Below, one piece after another: positions 7,524-14,477 of a stretch of DNA of 33,857 nucleotides. This DNA is from an uncultured Bacteroidales bacterium (lineage in GTDB: Bacteria > Bacteroidota > Bacteroidia > Bacteroidales > F082): the NCBI GenBank assembly GCA_905234275.1, contig CAJOHD010000014.1, forward strand, positions 1 to 33,857. The letters run 5' to 3'. Position 1 is the first letter of the stretch. Each line of letters starts with the position of its first letter. The notes beneath the pieces were generated by a model. The model saw only the letters and a program-made list of their open reading frames with translations, searched no databases and had not been told where the DNA came from. A program made the position numbers and the translations under genes.

Positions 7524-8795
7524 ATGAAAAGACTTATACTTTTTTTGGTTTATTTAGTCATATTAATCCTATCGCATTATAGCGCTTCCGCACAAAACAC
7601 TCTTATCAAAGGCCTCGTGCTCGATGAACGCAACAAACCTGTTCGCGATGTGGGCATTTACTCTATCGACTCGACTTTTTTAACCCTCACCAATGGCGAC
7701 GGACAGTTTACGCTGACCAAATCGCAACCCGGCGATACTATATATACCCGCCATCTTTCGTTTACGAGTGCCACTTATATCATTGATTCTCTTGATCTTA
7801 ATAAGAGAATTGTCTTGAAAGTGAAATTCGACGAGAAGTCATTGCCCGAGGTGGAGATTTACGGTAGCACGCCTCATGTCGCTTATAATAATAAGGTGGT
7901 CAGCGTGATGGATTTCGAAATCAACGAGAAGGGTATTTATATTCTTGCGCGCCGCCGCCGTAACAACTCTTTGCTGCATCTTAACTTCGCCTGCGACACC
8001 CTCACAGAGCTGAAAGTCAGTCCGGATTATTACAATATCTACAAAGACGTTTATGGCGAGATGCAACTCGTTTCGGATGAGGATGTATGGCAGATTGGGC
8101 ATAAAACCGTGAGAGACTACGTCTTCGAAATGGAACTGATGTATCGCACTCCGACCAGCCGTTTTGTTAATATTTTCAAGAATATAGCGTGTGCCACCGA
8201 CAGTCTCCTCATCGGCGGACGATATGTTTTCTTCGGACAAGAGATTTATTATTATTACTTTAATATCGGCGGCGACCAGCAAGCTCACGAGCTGCATCAC
8301 TGCGTCAACGAAGAGAACCGTGATTTGATGATAAACCTGCTCAACCCTCGATTTGGCACGTTTTACCGCTCGGCCGGATTTTTGGATCCTAAACCTACTT
8401 ACGACCCGGTTTTTGCCTACGACAATAAGGTTTATCTTTTCTCTTTTGATGATGATAAGACATTCGTATACAATAACTTAGGAGAAATTGTCGCAGAATA
8501 TCCACTGACTTGTCACAAATACCGTCATTGGCGTGGCGACATGCGCGTCATCAAGAAATGGGACAAGAAAGTGATTATGGATTGGGCAACGGGCAAGTTT
8601 TACACAATTTTTATCGACGACGGCATTACCACTTTGAAGAAAATCAACATCGAAAACGGAACAGCAGAAACCGTTGCAGTGTTTGGAGGTTTTCCTTTCA
8701 TCGAAAACCTCCGAATCTACAACGGCAAAGCGTATTTCCTCTATGCCAACGATGTATCGAGGAATAAAAGACTATACGAAGTTGTGATAGAATAA
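7524..8795 (+). CDS. Exported protein: CarboxypepD_reg-like domain plus propeller-like body, 423 aa
   Basis: The signal peptide covers residues 1-23 (...HYSASA/Q). A CarboxypepD_reg-like domain occupies about 26-104 (IKGLVLDERNKPVRDVGIYS...TNGDGQFTL). The plug-like motif LPEVEIYG (107-114) follows, then a strand-rich body with landmarks HVAYNNKVVSVMDFEIN, YNIYKDVYGEMQLVSDEDVW, YFNIGG and a C-terminus shared almost exactly with the 6064 protein. It has its own good promoter, unlike its three operon paralogs. It converges with the XRE gene at 8805, leaving only 9 bp. No catalytic motif is seen, and the function is unknown. Carboxypeptidase-type domains of this kind are common in exported Bacteroidota proteins and do not imply peptidase activity. 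Confidence 0.8.
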   Translation: MKRLILFLVYLVILILSHYSASAQNTLIKGLVLDERNKPVRDVGIYSIDSTFLTLTNGDGQFTLTKSQPGDTIYTRHLSFTSATYIIDSLDLNKRIVLKVKFDEKSLPEVEIYGSTPHVAYNNKVVSVMDFEINEKGIYILARRRRNNSLLHLNFACDTLTELKVSPDYYNIYKDVYGEMQLVSDEDVWQIGHKTVRDYVFEMELMYRTPTSRFVNIFKNIACATDSLLIGGRYVFFGQEIYYYYFNIGGDQQAHELHHCVNEENRDLMINLLNPRFGTFYRSAGFLDPKPTYDPVFAYDNKVYLFSFDDDKTFVYNNLGEIVAEYPLTCHKYRHWRGDMRVIKKWDKKVIMDWATGKFYTIFIDDGITTLKKINIENGTAETVAVFGGFPFIENLRIYNGKAYFLYANDVSRNKRLYEVVIE

Positions 8796-8804
8796 CTTAA
8801 AATT

Positions 8805-9005
8805 CTAATCTTCATCTTCGAGCATAAAAATCTCTTCCACGCTCTTCCCAAAAACCTGCGCCATTTTCAGTGCCAGCACAGTAGAAGGCACATATCGTGC
8901 TGATTCCACCGCGTTTATGGTCTGACGACTCACTCCTATGCGTTTTGCAAGCTCTTCCTGCGTGATGTCGAGCTCGGCACGCGCTATTTTCAAACGGTTT
9001 TTCAT
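8805..9005 (-). CDS. Small XRE-family HTH regulator, 66 aa
   Basis: The whole protein is a Cro/C1-type helix-turn-helix (residues about 4-60) with the classic pattern RAELDITQEELAKRIGVSRQ, TINAVESARYVPS, ALKMAQVFGKSVEEIF. It is expected to be a DNA-binding dimer in the cytosol. It overlaps the upstream membrane-protein gene by 4 bp (ATGA). A rare clear Shine-Dalgarno (GGAGGTG) precedes its ATG. Pairing of such tiny XRE proteins with a small multi-pass membrane protein is frequent in bacteria; the regulator usually controls the pair, but that is inference here. Confidence 0.9.
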   Translation of the reverse strand: MKNRLKIARAELDITQEELAKRIGVSRQTINAVESARYVPSTVLALKMAQVFGKSVEEIFMLEDED

Positions 9006-9463
9006 TGGGCACCTCCTTCTTTGTTGGCTTTGTACAGCTCAATTCTAAATTTGATGATGAAAAGAATCAAAAACAATGGGAAAATAGAGTAGATGGCATA
9101 CAGATAAGACAGGCTATATATGGTTAATGTGAAGATAACCAATAAGATAGCTGCACAATAAGTTGCCCAAACAAGACATTGTTCCCGAATGCTTTTCACA
9201 AACTCATCCTCGATTTTTTCTTTTGAAAATCCGATAAAGATGAGTCCGGTGATAAGAACTGGGATGATAAATGTGAGCAAACCGCAGTCTGCCATGCAGA
9301 AATACTTGCCTTCACTGAATAAATCCCCGTTTATCAATGCGGGCATTTTGAATTCCGGGCCGGTTTCCAAACAAACCCAGATGATTAATGCAATTAATGC
9401 AATTGTGGTAAGCGCCACTCCGACAGGTTTGAAGCTGTTCGGAAACAAATAATTCTTTTTCAT
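9002..9463 (-). CDS. Four-helix membrane protein paired with an XRE regulator, 153 aa
   Basis: Integral inner-membrane protein with about four hydrophobic helices (roughly residues 13-32, 59-80, 95-116 and 121-140) and a basic C-terminal tail. I recognise no catalytic motif or named family; a two-cysteine pair (C55, C60) sits in the first loop. It is first in a two-gene unit with the XRE regulator, overlapping it by 4 bp, and is driven by the promoter at 9514-9544. Confidence 0.8.
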   Translation of the reverse strand: MKKNYLFPNSFKPVGVALTTIALIALIIWVCLETGPEFKMPALINGDLFSEGKYFCMADCGLLTFIIPVLITGLIFIGFSKEKIEDEFVKSIREQCLVWATYCAAILLVIFTLTIYSLSYLYAIYSIFPLFLILFIIKFRIELYKANKEGGAQ

Positions 9464-9513
9464 AGTACTTTAATTTTTAAAGGTTGAACATTTAATTCAA
9501 AAGTTTAACGCCG

Positions 9514-9544
9514 CAAAAGTAAAGAATATTTTACATATAGACAA
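9514..9544 (-). promoter_or_regulatory. Promoter of the membrane protein/XRE pair
   Basis: On the minus strand TTG (9544-9542), a 20-bp spacer and TACTTTTG (9521-9514) match the Bacteroidota consensus. The leader to the ATG at 9463 is about 45 nt. Confidence 0.7.
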
Positions 9545-9606
9545 AAAAATTTTACATTTTTTTCAAAAAAGATTGAAAATATCAGCAAAATCAGGTTAAA
9601 ATTTTG

Positions 9607-9614
9607 TAATTTTG
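9607..9614 (+). promoter_or_regulatory. -7 box (TAATTTTG) of the 9638 gene
   Basis: The box lies 23 bp before the ATG, the same spacing as at the paralog 281-538. The words around it are also similar. No clear -33 element is seen. Confidence 0.6.
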
Positions 9615-9637
9615 CGCACTCAAAACGGTGATTTTTA

Positions 9638-9925
9638 ATGAAAAAACGCTATATTTTTTCCTCTGGCGACTCTTTTGAAGCCGATTTGGACGACTTAAAA
9701 CGTCTTTTGGCTGAAAATCAACAATATGTTGAGAACTATGAAGATGTCTTAGGATCTCTCTACGATGATGAATACGTCGCCCGCGGCAACGGCTTCTGCG
9801 ATAGAAAATACAGCGACGATTTCGTTGAAAGCCAGCTTGAGAAATATCAAAAACGAGTTGAAGAACTGAAAAACTGGATAAACGTAGAGACGTGCCATGG
9901 CGCGTCTCTACATAGTGTTTTATAA
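9638..9925 (+). CDS. Small acidic hypothetical protein, 95 aa (paralog of 281-538), repeat-derived C-terminus
   Basis: Residues 1-81 are almost identical to the 85-aa protein at 281-538; the function is unknown. After NWI the frame runs into a palindromic dispersed repeat at 9884-9911, which is translated as NVETCHGASLH before the stop at 9923-9925. The last 13 residues therefore come from the repeat, not from the family. It converges with the operon ending at 9939, leaving 13 bp. It lies about 9 kb from its paralog, in opposite orientation, with matching promoter-leader sequence. Confidence 0.75.
   Translation: MKKRYIFSSGDSFEADLDDLKRLLAENQQYVENYEDVLGSLYDDEYVARGNGFCDRKYSDDFVESQLEKYQKRVEELKNWINVETCHGASLHSVL
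9884..9911. repeat. 28-bp palindromic dispersed repeat (GTAGAGACG type)
   Basis: GTAGAGACGTGCCATGGC and its mirror form a 28-bp palindrome with a single G/T imperfection. It begins inside the coding region of 9638-9925 and could fold into a hairpin between the convergent genes. A palindrome with a similar GTAGAG lead-in is at 25124-25141. Confidence 0.8.
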
Positions 9926-9938
9926 ACAATTGACGTTT

Positions 9939-11084
9939 TTATTTCATTTCAAACCTCACTAATCTCAGTTTATCTTCTGAACCTTTAACATTCTGGATTC
10001 CATATACATAGCCATTGTGGATAACGAACTTGTTCTTTGTTATTGAAAGGTCGAAATCAGAGCATTGGAAAGTGTTTTGAGATATGGTTTTATGTTGTCC
10101 GACTGAATAGGTATGGAATGAATTTTGACCAGATTCTTCGGCATATTCAAAGAATATGATATTGTCGCCATTGCATTTCATTGCCAATGTGAATTCCGAT
10201 AATGACAATGGCTGAGTAATATGATCCATTCCATTTTCAAGTCTTAGAATAAAATCGTTAAAGTAAATATTATGCTCAGCATCCGCTGCTTCTTGCTTGT
10301 ATTTTGCGATTGCTTTAGCTTGAATTTTCTTCTGTTCTTCAACCGACAATGTCTTCGGTTTCCAGTCAAGTTTATGCTCTGAAACTTTGTTTCCGGCAAA
10401 GTCAAAAACTTTTAAAACACCTTCTTGTGGAATTGCAACTATAAGATTATCATTAACTTTGAAGATTTCAGGTCTTTTATTCACATGAGCTTTCGCATAG
10501 ATATAATAATCATCGTTTTTGCTAGGTGTATCTTCATAATAGTCGAAGATAATTTTATACTTGCCGGTGTTAATATCTAATATTGCAACAAAATCTCTCC
10601 ATTTAGTTCTCCACGATGTGCCTCCGTAAAAAGCAATATGATTATCATCCAACGGAATCATGTTATAAACAGAGCAATCAATGGTTATTTCATTGACAAT
10701 CAAACCATTATCATTAAAGAAATAAATTATTCCATTGCTGTTGCTTCCTGTGAAATACAGGTTGTTGATTTTTCCGAAAACAGGCTGCAGATTGAATGGT
10801 TTCTTCTTGCCATCTTCGTAATATATCTCAATGTCTTTCAAATGTTTGCCGTTTTCATCGAACAATGAATAGCGGTTTTCGTTAGTGTGGCTGATCATCG
10901 CTGTGCCGTCGTCGAAAACTGTCAGTTTTTTGACGTTATACAAGGTGCCGGCTTGCCCTAATGCATCAAAAAAATCGTCTTTGACGGCGTAAGAGTCGTC
11001 CTTTACAAGGTTAATTGTCTGTGCATCAACGATATATGATGCAAATGCTAATGTTAGAATTAAAAATAGTTTTTTCATAATCAT
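9939..11084 (-). CDS. Exported strand-rich protein downstream of an ECF sigma/anti-sigma pair, 381 aa
   Basis: The signal peptide ends at about residue 21 (...SYIVDA/Q). Either ATG (11084 or 11078) is possible; the second gives MKKLFLILTLAF, a more usual start. The mature protein shows repeated strand-turn units (LFDENGKHLKDIEI, YFFNDNGLIVNEITI, ILDINTGKYKIIF, VFDFAGNKVSEHKL), which suggest a six-bladed beta-propeller like other Bacteroidota exported propellers. No catalytic residues are recognised. It starts 5 bp after the anti-sigma gene, so it is the third gene of the sigma operon and probably part of its regulon. It is not clearly alignable with the 3608-8795 family beyond the general strand pattern. 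Confidence 0.8.
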   Translation of the reverse strand: MIMKKLFLILTLAFASYIVDAQTINLVKDDSYAVKDDFFDALGQAGTLYNVKKLTVFDDGTAMISHTNENRYSLFDENGKHLKDIEIYYEDGKKKPFNLQPVFGKINNLYFTGSNSNGIIYFFNDNGLIVNEITIDCSVYNMIPLDDNHIAFYGGTSWRTKWRDFVAILDINTGKYKIIFDYYEDTPSKNDDYYIYAKAHVNKRPEIFKVNDNLIVAIPQEGVLKVFDFAGNKVSEHKLDWKPKTLSVEEQKKIQAKAIAKYKQEAADAEHNIYFNDFILRLENGMDHITQPLSLSEFTLAMKCNGDNIIFFEYAEESGQNSFHTYSVGQHKTISQNTFQCSDFDLSITKNKFVIHNGYVYGIQNVKGSEDKLRLVRFEMK

Positions 11085-11089
11085 TATAT

Positions 11090-11515
11090 TTAAATGTTGT
11101 TATCCATATATGTAAACATCTGTTCGGTCATCGGTTTGTTGGCGTCGTACTCCTCTATGGTAATGAAGTCATAAATGTCGTATATGTCATTTTGTTCAGA
11201 CTTTTTAGTTATGCCTCTAATGATGAAAAATGCCAACAGAATCGCGCAAGCCGTTGAAAGAGAAGAAATTAAAACTATTCTTAAAGTTTTCGTTTTCTTT
11301 GGTTGATAAGAAATCTTGAATTCTGGAATTTCTACATTATCTGGAACGAATTCGTCAAGTGATTTCTTGATATTTTCAGCAAAAACACGCTGAATTTCAA
11401 CTTGTTTTTTGCATTCTTCACATGTTTCAATATGCATTTCAACCTCGTTTCTTTCTTCTGGAGAAAACTCATTGTCGATATATTTCTGAATCGTTATTTC
11501 ATCAAAGTGTTTCAT
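11090..11515 (-). CDS. Transmembrane anti-sigma factor with zinc-binding motif, 141 aa
   Basis: The N-terminal cytosolic domain has the zinc-finger anti-sigma signature HxxxCxxC (His28, Cys32, Cys35: HIETCEEC). One transmembrane helix lies at about 79-100, followed by a short extracytoplasmic tail of about 40 residues. Such proteins hold the partner ECF sigma factor inactive until an envelope signal triggers release. The start codon lies inside the sigma gene's end (14-bp overlap), indicating coupled translation. The tail is short, with no sensor domain visible. Confidence 0.88.
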   Translation of the reverse strand: MKHFDEITIQKYIDNEFSPEERNEVEMHIETCEECKKQVEIQRVFAENIKKSLDEFVPDNVEIPEFKISYQPKKTKTLRIVLISSLSTACAILLAFFIIRGITKKSEQNDIYDIYDFITIEEYDANKPMTEQMFTYMDNNI

Positions 11516-11975
11516 AATCCCTCCTTAGTTTTTCAAAAATTCTTGATAAAGTTTTCCCGACTGAATTGAAGTTCAAGCCTGTAATTTCAGCTATTTCCTT
11601 GTAGGAATAGCCTTCGCTGTAAAGCACTACCAACGATTGGTCTTTGCCGTCGAGTTTTGAAATCAGATTCGATAAACTCATTAAATCTATCTGACTGTCA
11701 ATATTTTGTGGCGTCTTATCTTGTTTTGTAACAGTTTCATCAGAGATGATTTTCTTGTTTTTTCTCAAAAAATCGACACCTTTATTAATTGTGCATCTGA
11801 TGAGCCAGTTTTTCGCATCTTTTATGACTTTTTTGTCGTCTAAAACGAAATAATACGCCATAAAAACATCGTGAACCACATCGCGGGCGGCATCGGAATC
11901 GCGAAGCATTTTCGCCGCAATCCTGAACAACCGCTGATAGTTACTTCGATATGTCAATTCAAACTCGGAATACAT
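11502..11975 (-). CDS. ECF-family RNA polymerase sigma factor, 157 aa
   Basis: Sigma-70 region 2 spans about residues 8-72 (YQRLFRIAAKMLRDSDAARDVVHDVFM... typical region 2.2-2.4). Region 4 spans about 100-155 (LDGKDQSLVVLYSEGYSYKEIAEITG...VGKTLSRIFEKLR). The length is normal for ECF factors. The downstream anti-sigma gene overlaps by 14 bp and a third gene encodes an exported protein. No consensus TAnnTTTG promoter is seen upstream. The 65-bp gap after the fic gene contains the palindrome TTTGTGACAAA (12016-12026), which may belong to an autoregulated promoter; that is inference. Confidence 0.92.
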   Translation of the reverse strand: MYSEFELTYRSNYQRLFRIAAKMLRDSDAARDVVHDVFMAYYFVLDDKKVIKDAKNWLIRCTINKGVDFLRKNKKIISDETVTKQDKTPQNIDSQIDLMSLSNLISKLDGKDQSLVVLYSEGYSYKEIAEITGLNFNSVGKTLSRIFEKLRRDYETL

Positions 11976-12015
11976 CTTTCAATCAAATCAATTAATAGAC
12001 GTTTAAGGAAGACAA

Positions 12016-12026
12016 TTTGTGACAAA
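12016..12026. promoter_or_regulatory. Small palindrome upstream of the ECF sigma gene
   Basis: TTTGTGACAAA is an odd-centred perfect palindrome 41 bp upstream of the sigma start at 11975. It may be part of a sigma or regulator site; there is no further support. Confidence 0.3.
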
Positions 12027-12039
12027 CTACAAAAAGTTT

Positions 12040-13095
12040 TCATTTATTTACCTTATACGACCGGATTCTTTGTTTTACCAAAACTGGAGTCAAAAAACCA
12101 TTTTTGGCGAGCGAGGCACACCAGTTTGTGATGGTGTGATTTGTAACTTTCATGACTGATGCCATTTCCGACTGAGTGAAACTATCTATATGATTATCAG
12201 TAAGATACTGTAAAAATGCTTTTTCTTTCTTATTTAAAAATGACAGCGAAGCCTCATACTGTTCCTTTACCGAAGCCGATGCCAGTTCAACAACTTTTTT
12301 CGCGTGAAGCTCGACCATCCTCAAAAAATAATGAACCCATATTTCGGGATGTGGAGGATTGTCGCGGCCGTCATAATACAAAGGCGGAAGGTCCATCTGC
12401 AGAGAAGCGTAATATTCGTCAACATCATATGCAAAATATTCCTCGAGCGAGCCAATCTGATTAAACCCAAAATCATAATAATCGAGGATATAATCCGAAA
12501 GAATTCGTGCGGTACGACCGTTACCGTCTTCAAACGGATGTATCGTAACCATTTGATAATGAACCACTGCGGCCTTAATCAAAGGATGATCATCGGAGTT
12601 GTTGACATACAAAATCAATTCGTCAAGCAGATGCCGCACCTCATTCCACATCGGTGGGATATATTCGGGACGACGTGTTTTATCGTCATAAACGGCAAAC
12701 AAAACCCCTGGCGGCATGGGCCCTCGCAGACCGACTTTATCGCGACTCTCCCCCATCACAATCTGCTTTTGCAACGCCAAGATTAACCCCATTGAAAACG
12801 ATTTATGCTCTTTCAAAAACTTTTCCGACAATTCCAATGCCGCAAAATAGTTTCTCACCTCCTGTTCCGGCTTCAAAAAATGACGGTTTTTCGCCTCTAT
12901 CACCTCGTCGGATTGACTTTCGGTGAGTGGGTTTCCCTCGATTCGCGTCGATGCGTAGGAACTCTTCTTCTTTGAACTTTTACGAAGTTTGTTGCTCAAA
13001 GAAATCGGCATCCTGTATGAGCCGAAATGTTGTCTGCACTCTTCAATTGAGAGTATTCTTTTAAGCATTTCGTTTGTCAATGTTACTTTTATCAT
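12040..13095 (-). CDS. Fic-family protein (probable AMP-transferase) with C-terminal winged HTH
   Basis: 351 aa, cytosolic. The Fic active-site motif HPFEDGNGRTAR is complete (His186 to Arg197), so catalysis is expected: usually transfer of AMP from ATP to Ser/Thr/Tyr of a target protein. An inhibitory motif S-x-x-x-E-G (Ser49-Glu53-Gly54, in STRIEGN) lies in the N-terminal helix. That is the class II arrangement, which blocks productive ATP binding until relieved. Residues about 285-351 form a winged-HTH-like tail (FTQSEMASVMKVTNHTITNW), typical of chromosomal Fic/DUF4172-like proteins and possibly DNA-binding. No antitoxin gene adjoins it. It has its own promoter and a structured upstream region (13099-13225). 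Confidence 0.92.
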   Translation of the reverse strand: MIKVTLTNEMLKRILSIEECRQHFGSYRMPISLSNKLRKSSKKKSSYASTRIEGNPLTESQSDEVIEAKNRHFLKPEQEVRNYFAALELSEKFLKEHKSFSMGLILALQKQIVMGESRDKVGLRGPMPPGVLFAVYDDKTRRPEYIPPMWNEVRHLLDELILYVNNSDDHPLIKAAVVHYQMVTIHPFEDGNGRTARILSDYILDYYDFGFNQIGSLEEYFAYDVDEYYASLQMDLPPLYYDGRDNPPHPEIWVHYFLRMVELHAKKVVELASASVKEQYEASLSFLNKKEKAFLQYLTDNHIDSFTQSEMASVMKVTNHTITNWCASLAKNGFLTPVLVKQRIRSYKVNK

Positions 13096-13098
13096 AAT

Positions 13099-13127
13099 TT
13101 CCTTATTTTTTCCTTAAAAATTCCTTA
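13099..13127. repeat. Three TTCCTTA direct repeats with 11-bp period upstream of fic
   Basis: TTCCTTA occurs at 13099-13105, 13110-13116 and 13121-13127 (TAAGGAA on the fic strand), spaced by one helical turn. A fourth copy is at 13209-13215. They lie in the predicted fic leader. They could be operator half-sites or purine-rich ribosome-attracting tracts. Confidence 0.5.
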
Positions 13128-13140
13128 TATTTCTTTTTTA

Positions 13141-13190
13141 AAATATTGTTAATTATAATAATATATCATTATATGATATGAACAATATTT
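13141..13190. repeat. Nested inverted repeat between fic and the EIIC-like gene
   Basis: The outer arms AAATATTGTT (13141-13150) and AACAATATTT (13181-13190) are perfect 10-bp complements. Inside them lie ATATCAT (13163-13169) and ATGATAT (13173-13179), perfect 7-bp arms with a 3-bp centre. The outer right arm falls at the predicted fic transcription start. Confidence 0.7.
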
Positions 13191-13193
13191 ATG

Positions 13194-13225
13194 CAAATAT
13201 ACAAAAAATTCCTTAATTTATACAA
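13194..13225 (-). promoter_or_regulatory. Promoter of the fic gene
   Basis: On the minus strand TTG (13225-13223), a 21-bp spacer and TATATTTG (13201-13194) match the consensus. The predicted start near 13190 gives a leader of about 95 nt containing the nested inverted repeat and the TAAGGAA repeats. Confidence 0.65.
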
Positions 13226-13269
13226 AAATTTCATAAAAATTTTAAAAGAATTATCATTTGTTTTTTTCG

Positions 13270-13277
13270 TAATTTTG
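13270..13277 (+). promoter_or_regulatory. -7 box (TAATTTTG) of the 13300 gene
   Basis: TAATTTTG lies 22 bp before the ATG at 13300, giving a leader under 20 nt. No clear -33 TTG is found at the expected distance. Confidence 0.55.
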
Positions 13278-13299
13278 CAGCGTCTTTTACCATCATATA

Positions 13300-14319
13300 A
13301 TGAGCAACTTTAAGTCATTTTTGAAAAGAAAAAACGTCGATGTTTCGGCGAAGGCATATTTGCTTGATGCACTTGGTGCGATGGCGCTCGGTTTGTTCGC
13401 GTCATTATTAATAGGTACGATTTTCGACACCATCGGAAACCGTTTGAATATACCGATGTTTGTGGAGTTTGCGAAATACTGCAAAATTGCTGCAGGTCCG
13501 GCTATGGGAGTGGCTATCGCCTACGCTCTGCATGCTCCGGCTTTGGTGATGTTCAGCGCTGTGGCAGTCGGAGTGGCCGGAAACACCCTTGGCGGCCCGG
13601 TTGGAGTGCTGGTTGCAGTGGTTATCAGCACCGAACTCGGTAAGATGGTTTCTAAAGAAACACAGGTCGATATTTTGGTAACTCCTTCTGTTACAATCAT
13701 TTCAGGAATTTTGCTTGCGATGTTTGTCGGTCCTGGTATCAGTCGTTTTATGACCGCCTTTGGCGACTTCATCATGTATGCTACCAATCTGCATCCTTTC
13801 GCAATGGGAATTATCGTTTCGGTCAGCATCGGAATGGCGTTAACATTGCCTATTTCAAGTGCTGCAATCTGTATCGCCATCGGACTTTCAGGAATCGCGG
13901 GAGGTGCAGCTACTGCAGGTTGTTGCGCTCAGATGGTGGGTTTTGCCGTCATGAGCTTCAAGGAAAACCGCTGGGGCGGACTCATCTCACAAGGTCTTGG
14001 TACCTCGATGCTTCAGATGCCGAACATTTTAAAGCATCCGCTGACATGGATACCTCCAACACTTACCGCTGCTATCACCGGTCCGTTGGCGACATGCGTG
14101 TTCCGTCTTGAAAACGTACCGATCGGTTCTGGCATGGGAACCTGCGGCTTGGTCGGACCTCTCGGTGTGATCTCGGCGATGCCCGACGGCGGCTCACAAA
14201 TGTGGTGGGGCATTTTGCTCATCTGCTTCGTACTTCCAGCAGTTTTAACATGGCTGTTCGGACTCTTTTTCAGAAAGTTAAATTGGATTAAACCCGGCGA
14301 TTTACTATTACCTAATTAA
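13300..14319 (+). CDS. PTS EIIC-like integral membrane protein, 339 aa
   Basis: Polytopic inner-membrane protein with about 8-10 glycine-rich hydrophobic helices. The wording (AGPAMGVAIAYALHAPALVM, GGPVGVLVAVVISTELGKMV, PIGSGMGTCGLVGPLG, MPDGGSQMWWGI) fits the family annotated as PTS sugar transporter subunit IIC (PF13303-type). Members of this family are usually stand-alone, and no EIIA, EIIB, HPr or EI gene is nearby, so PTS-driven transport should not be assumed; the substrate is unknown. It is monocistronic: divergent from fic, with a hairpin terminator directly downstream and a separate promoter for queA. Confidence 0.8.
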   Translation: MSNFKSFLKRKNVDVSAKAYLLDALGAMALGLFASLLIGTIFDTIGNRLNIPMFVEFAKYCKIAAGPAMGVAIAYALHAPALVMFSAVAVGVAGNTLGGPVGVLVAVVISTELGKMVSKETQVDILVTPSVTIISGILLAMFVGPGISRFMTAFGDFIMYATNLHPFAMGIIVSVSIGMALTLPISSAAICIAIGLSGIAGGAATAGCCAQMVGFAVMSFKENRWGGLISQGLGTSMLQMPNILKHPLTWIPPTLTAAITGPLATCVFRLENVPIGSGMGTCGLVGPLGVISAMPDGGSQMWWGILLICFVLPAVLTWLFGLFFRKLNWIKPGDLLLPN

Positions 14320-14339
14320 CTTTACACTTAATAACTGAC

Positions 14340-14368
14340 TTTAAACTCTAAACTTTAAACTTTAAACT
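14340..14368. repeat. AAACTTT tandem repeat
   Basis: TTTAAACTC-TAAACTT-TAAACTT-TAAACT is a run of about four 7-bp units between the EIIC-like gene stop and its terminator hairpin. No function is evident. Confidence 0.6.
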
Positions 14369-14402
14369 AAAACGTTGTAACACAACGTTTTATAACTTTT
14401 TT
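14368..14402 (+). terminator. Terminator after the EIIC-like gene
   Basis: AAAACGTTGT (14369-14378) pairs perfectly with ACAACGTTTT (14382-14391) over a 3-nt loop, extended by one A-T pair. A T-run follows at 14397-14402. Confidence 0.75.
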
Positions 14403-14403
14403 C

Positions 14404-14434
14404 TTGACAAAATTTTCATTTTGTTGTATATTTG
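14404..14434 (+). promoter_or_regulatory. Promoter of queA
   Basis: TTG (14404-14406, in TTGACA), a 20-bp spacer and TATATTTG (14427-14434) match the consensus closely. The leader to 14478 is about 40 nt, too short for most riboswitches. Confidence 0.8.
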
Positions 14435-14477
14435 CATTCCTTTTTCGAAAAATTGAAAAAATTAAATAATATTTGAA

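Noticed and set aside
8805..9463. Toxin-antitoxin pair
   Set aside because: The partner of the XRE protein is a multi-helix membrane protein without toxin features; a regulator/membrane-protein pair is simpler.
12040..13095. Fic/antitoxin toxin module
   Set aside because: The inhibitory motif is within the same protein and no small antitoxin gene is adjacent.
14435..14477. preQ1 riboswitch before queA
   Set aside because: The leader is only about 40 nt and AT-rich, with no stem or C-rich core expected of preQ1 aptamers.
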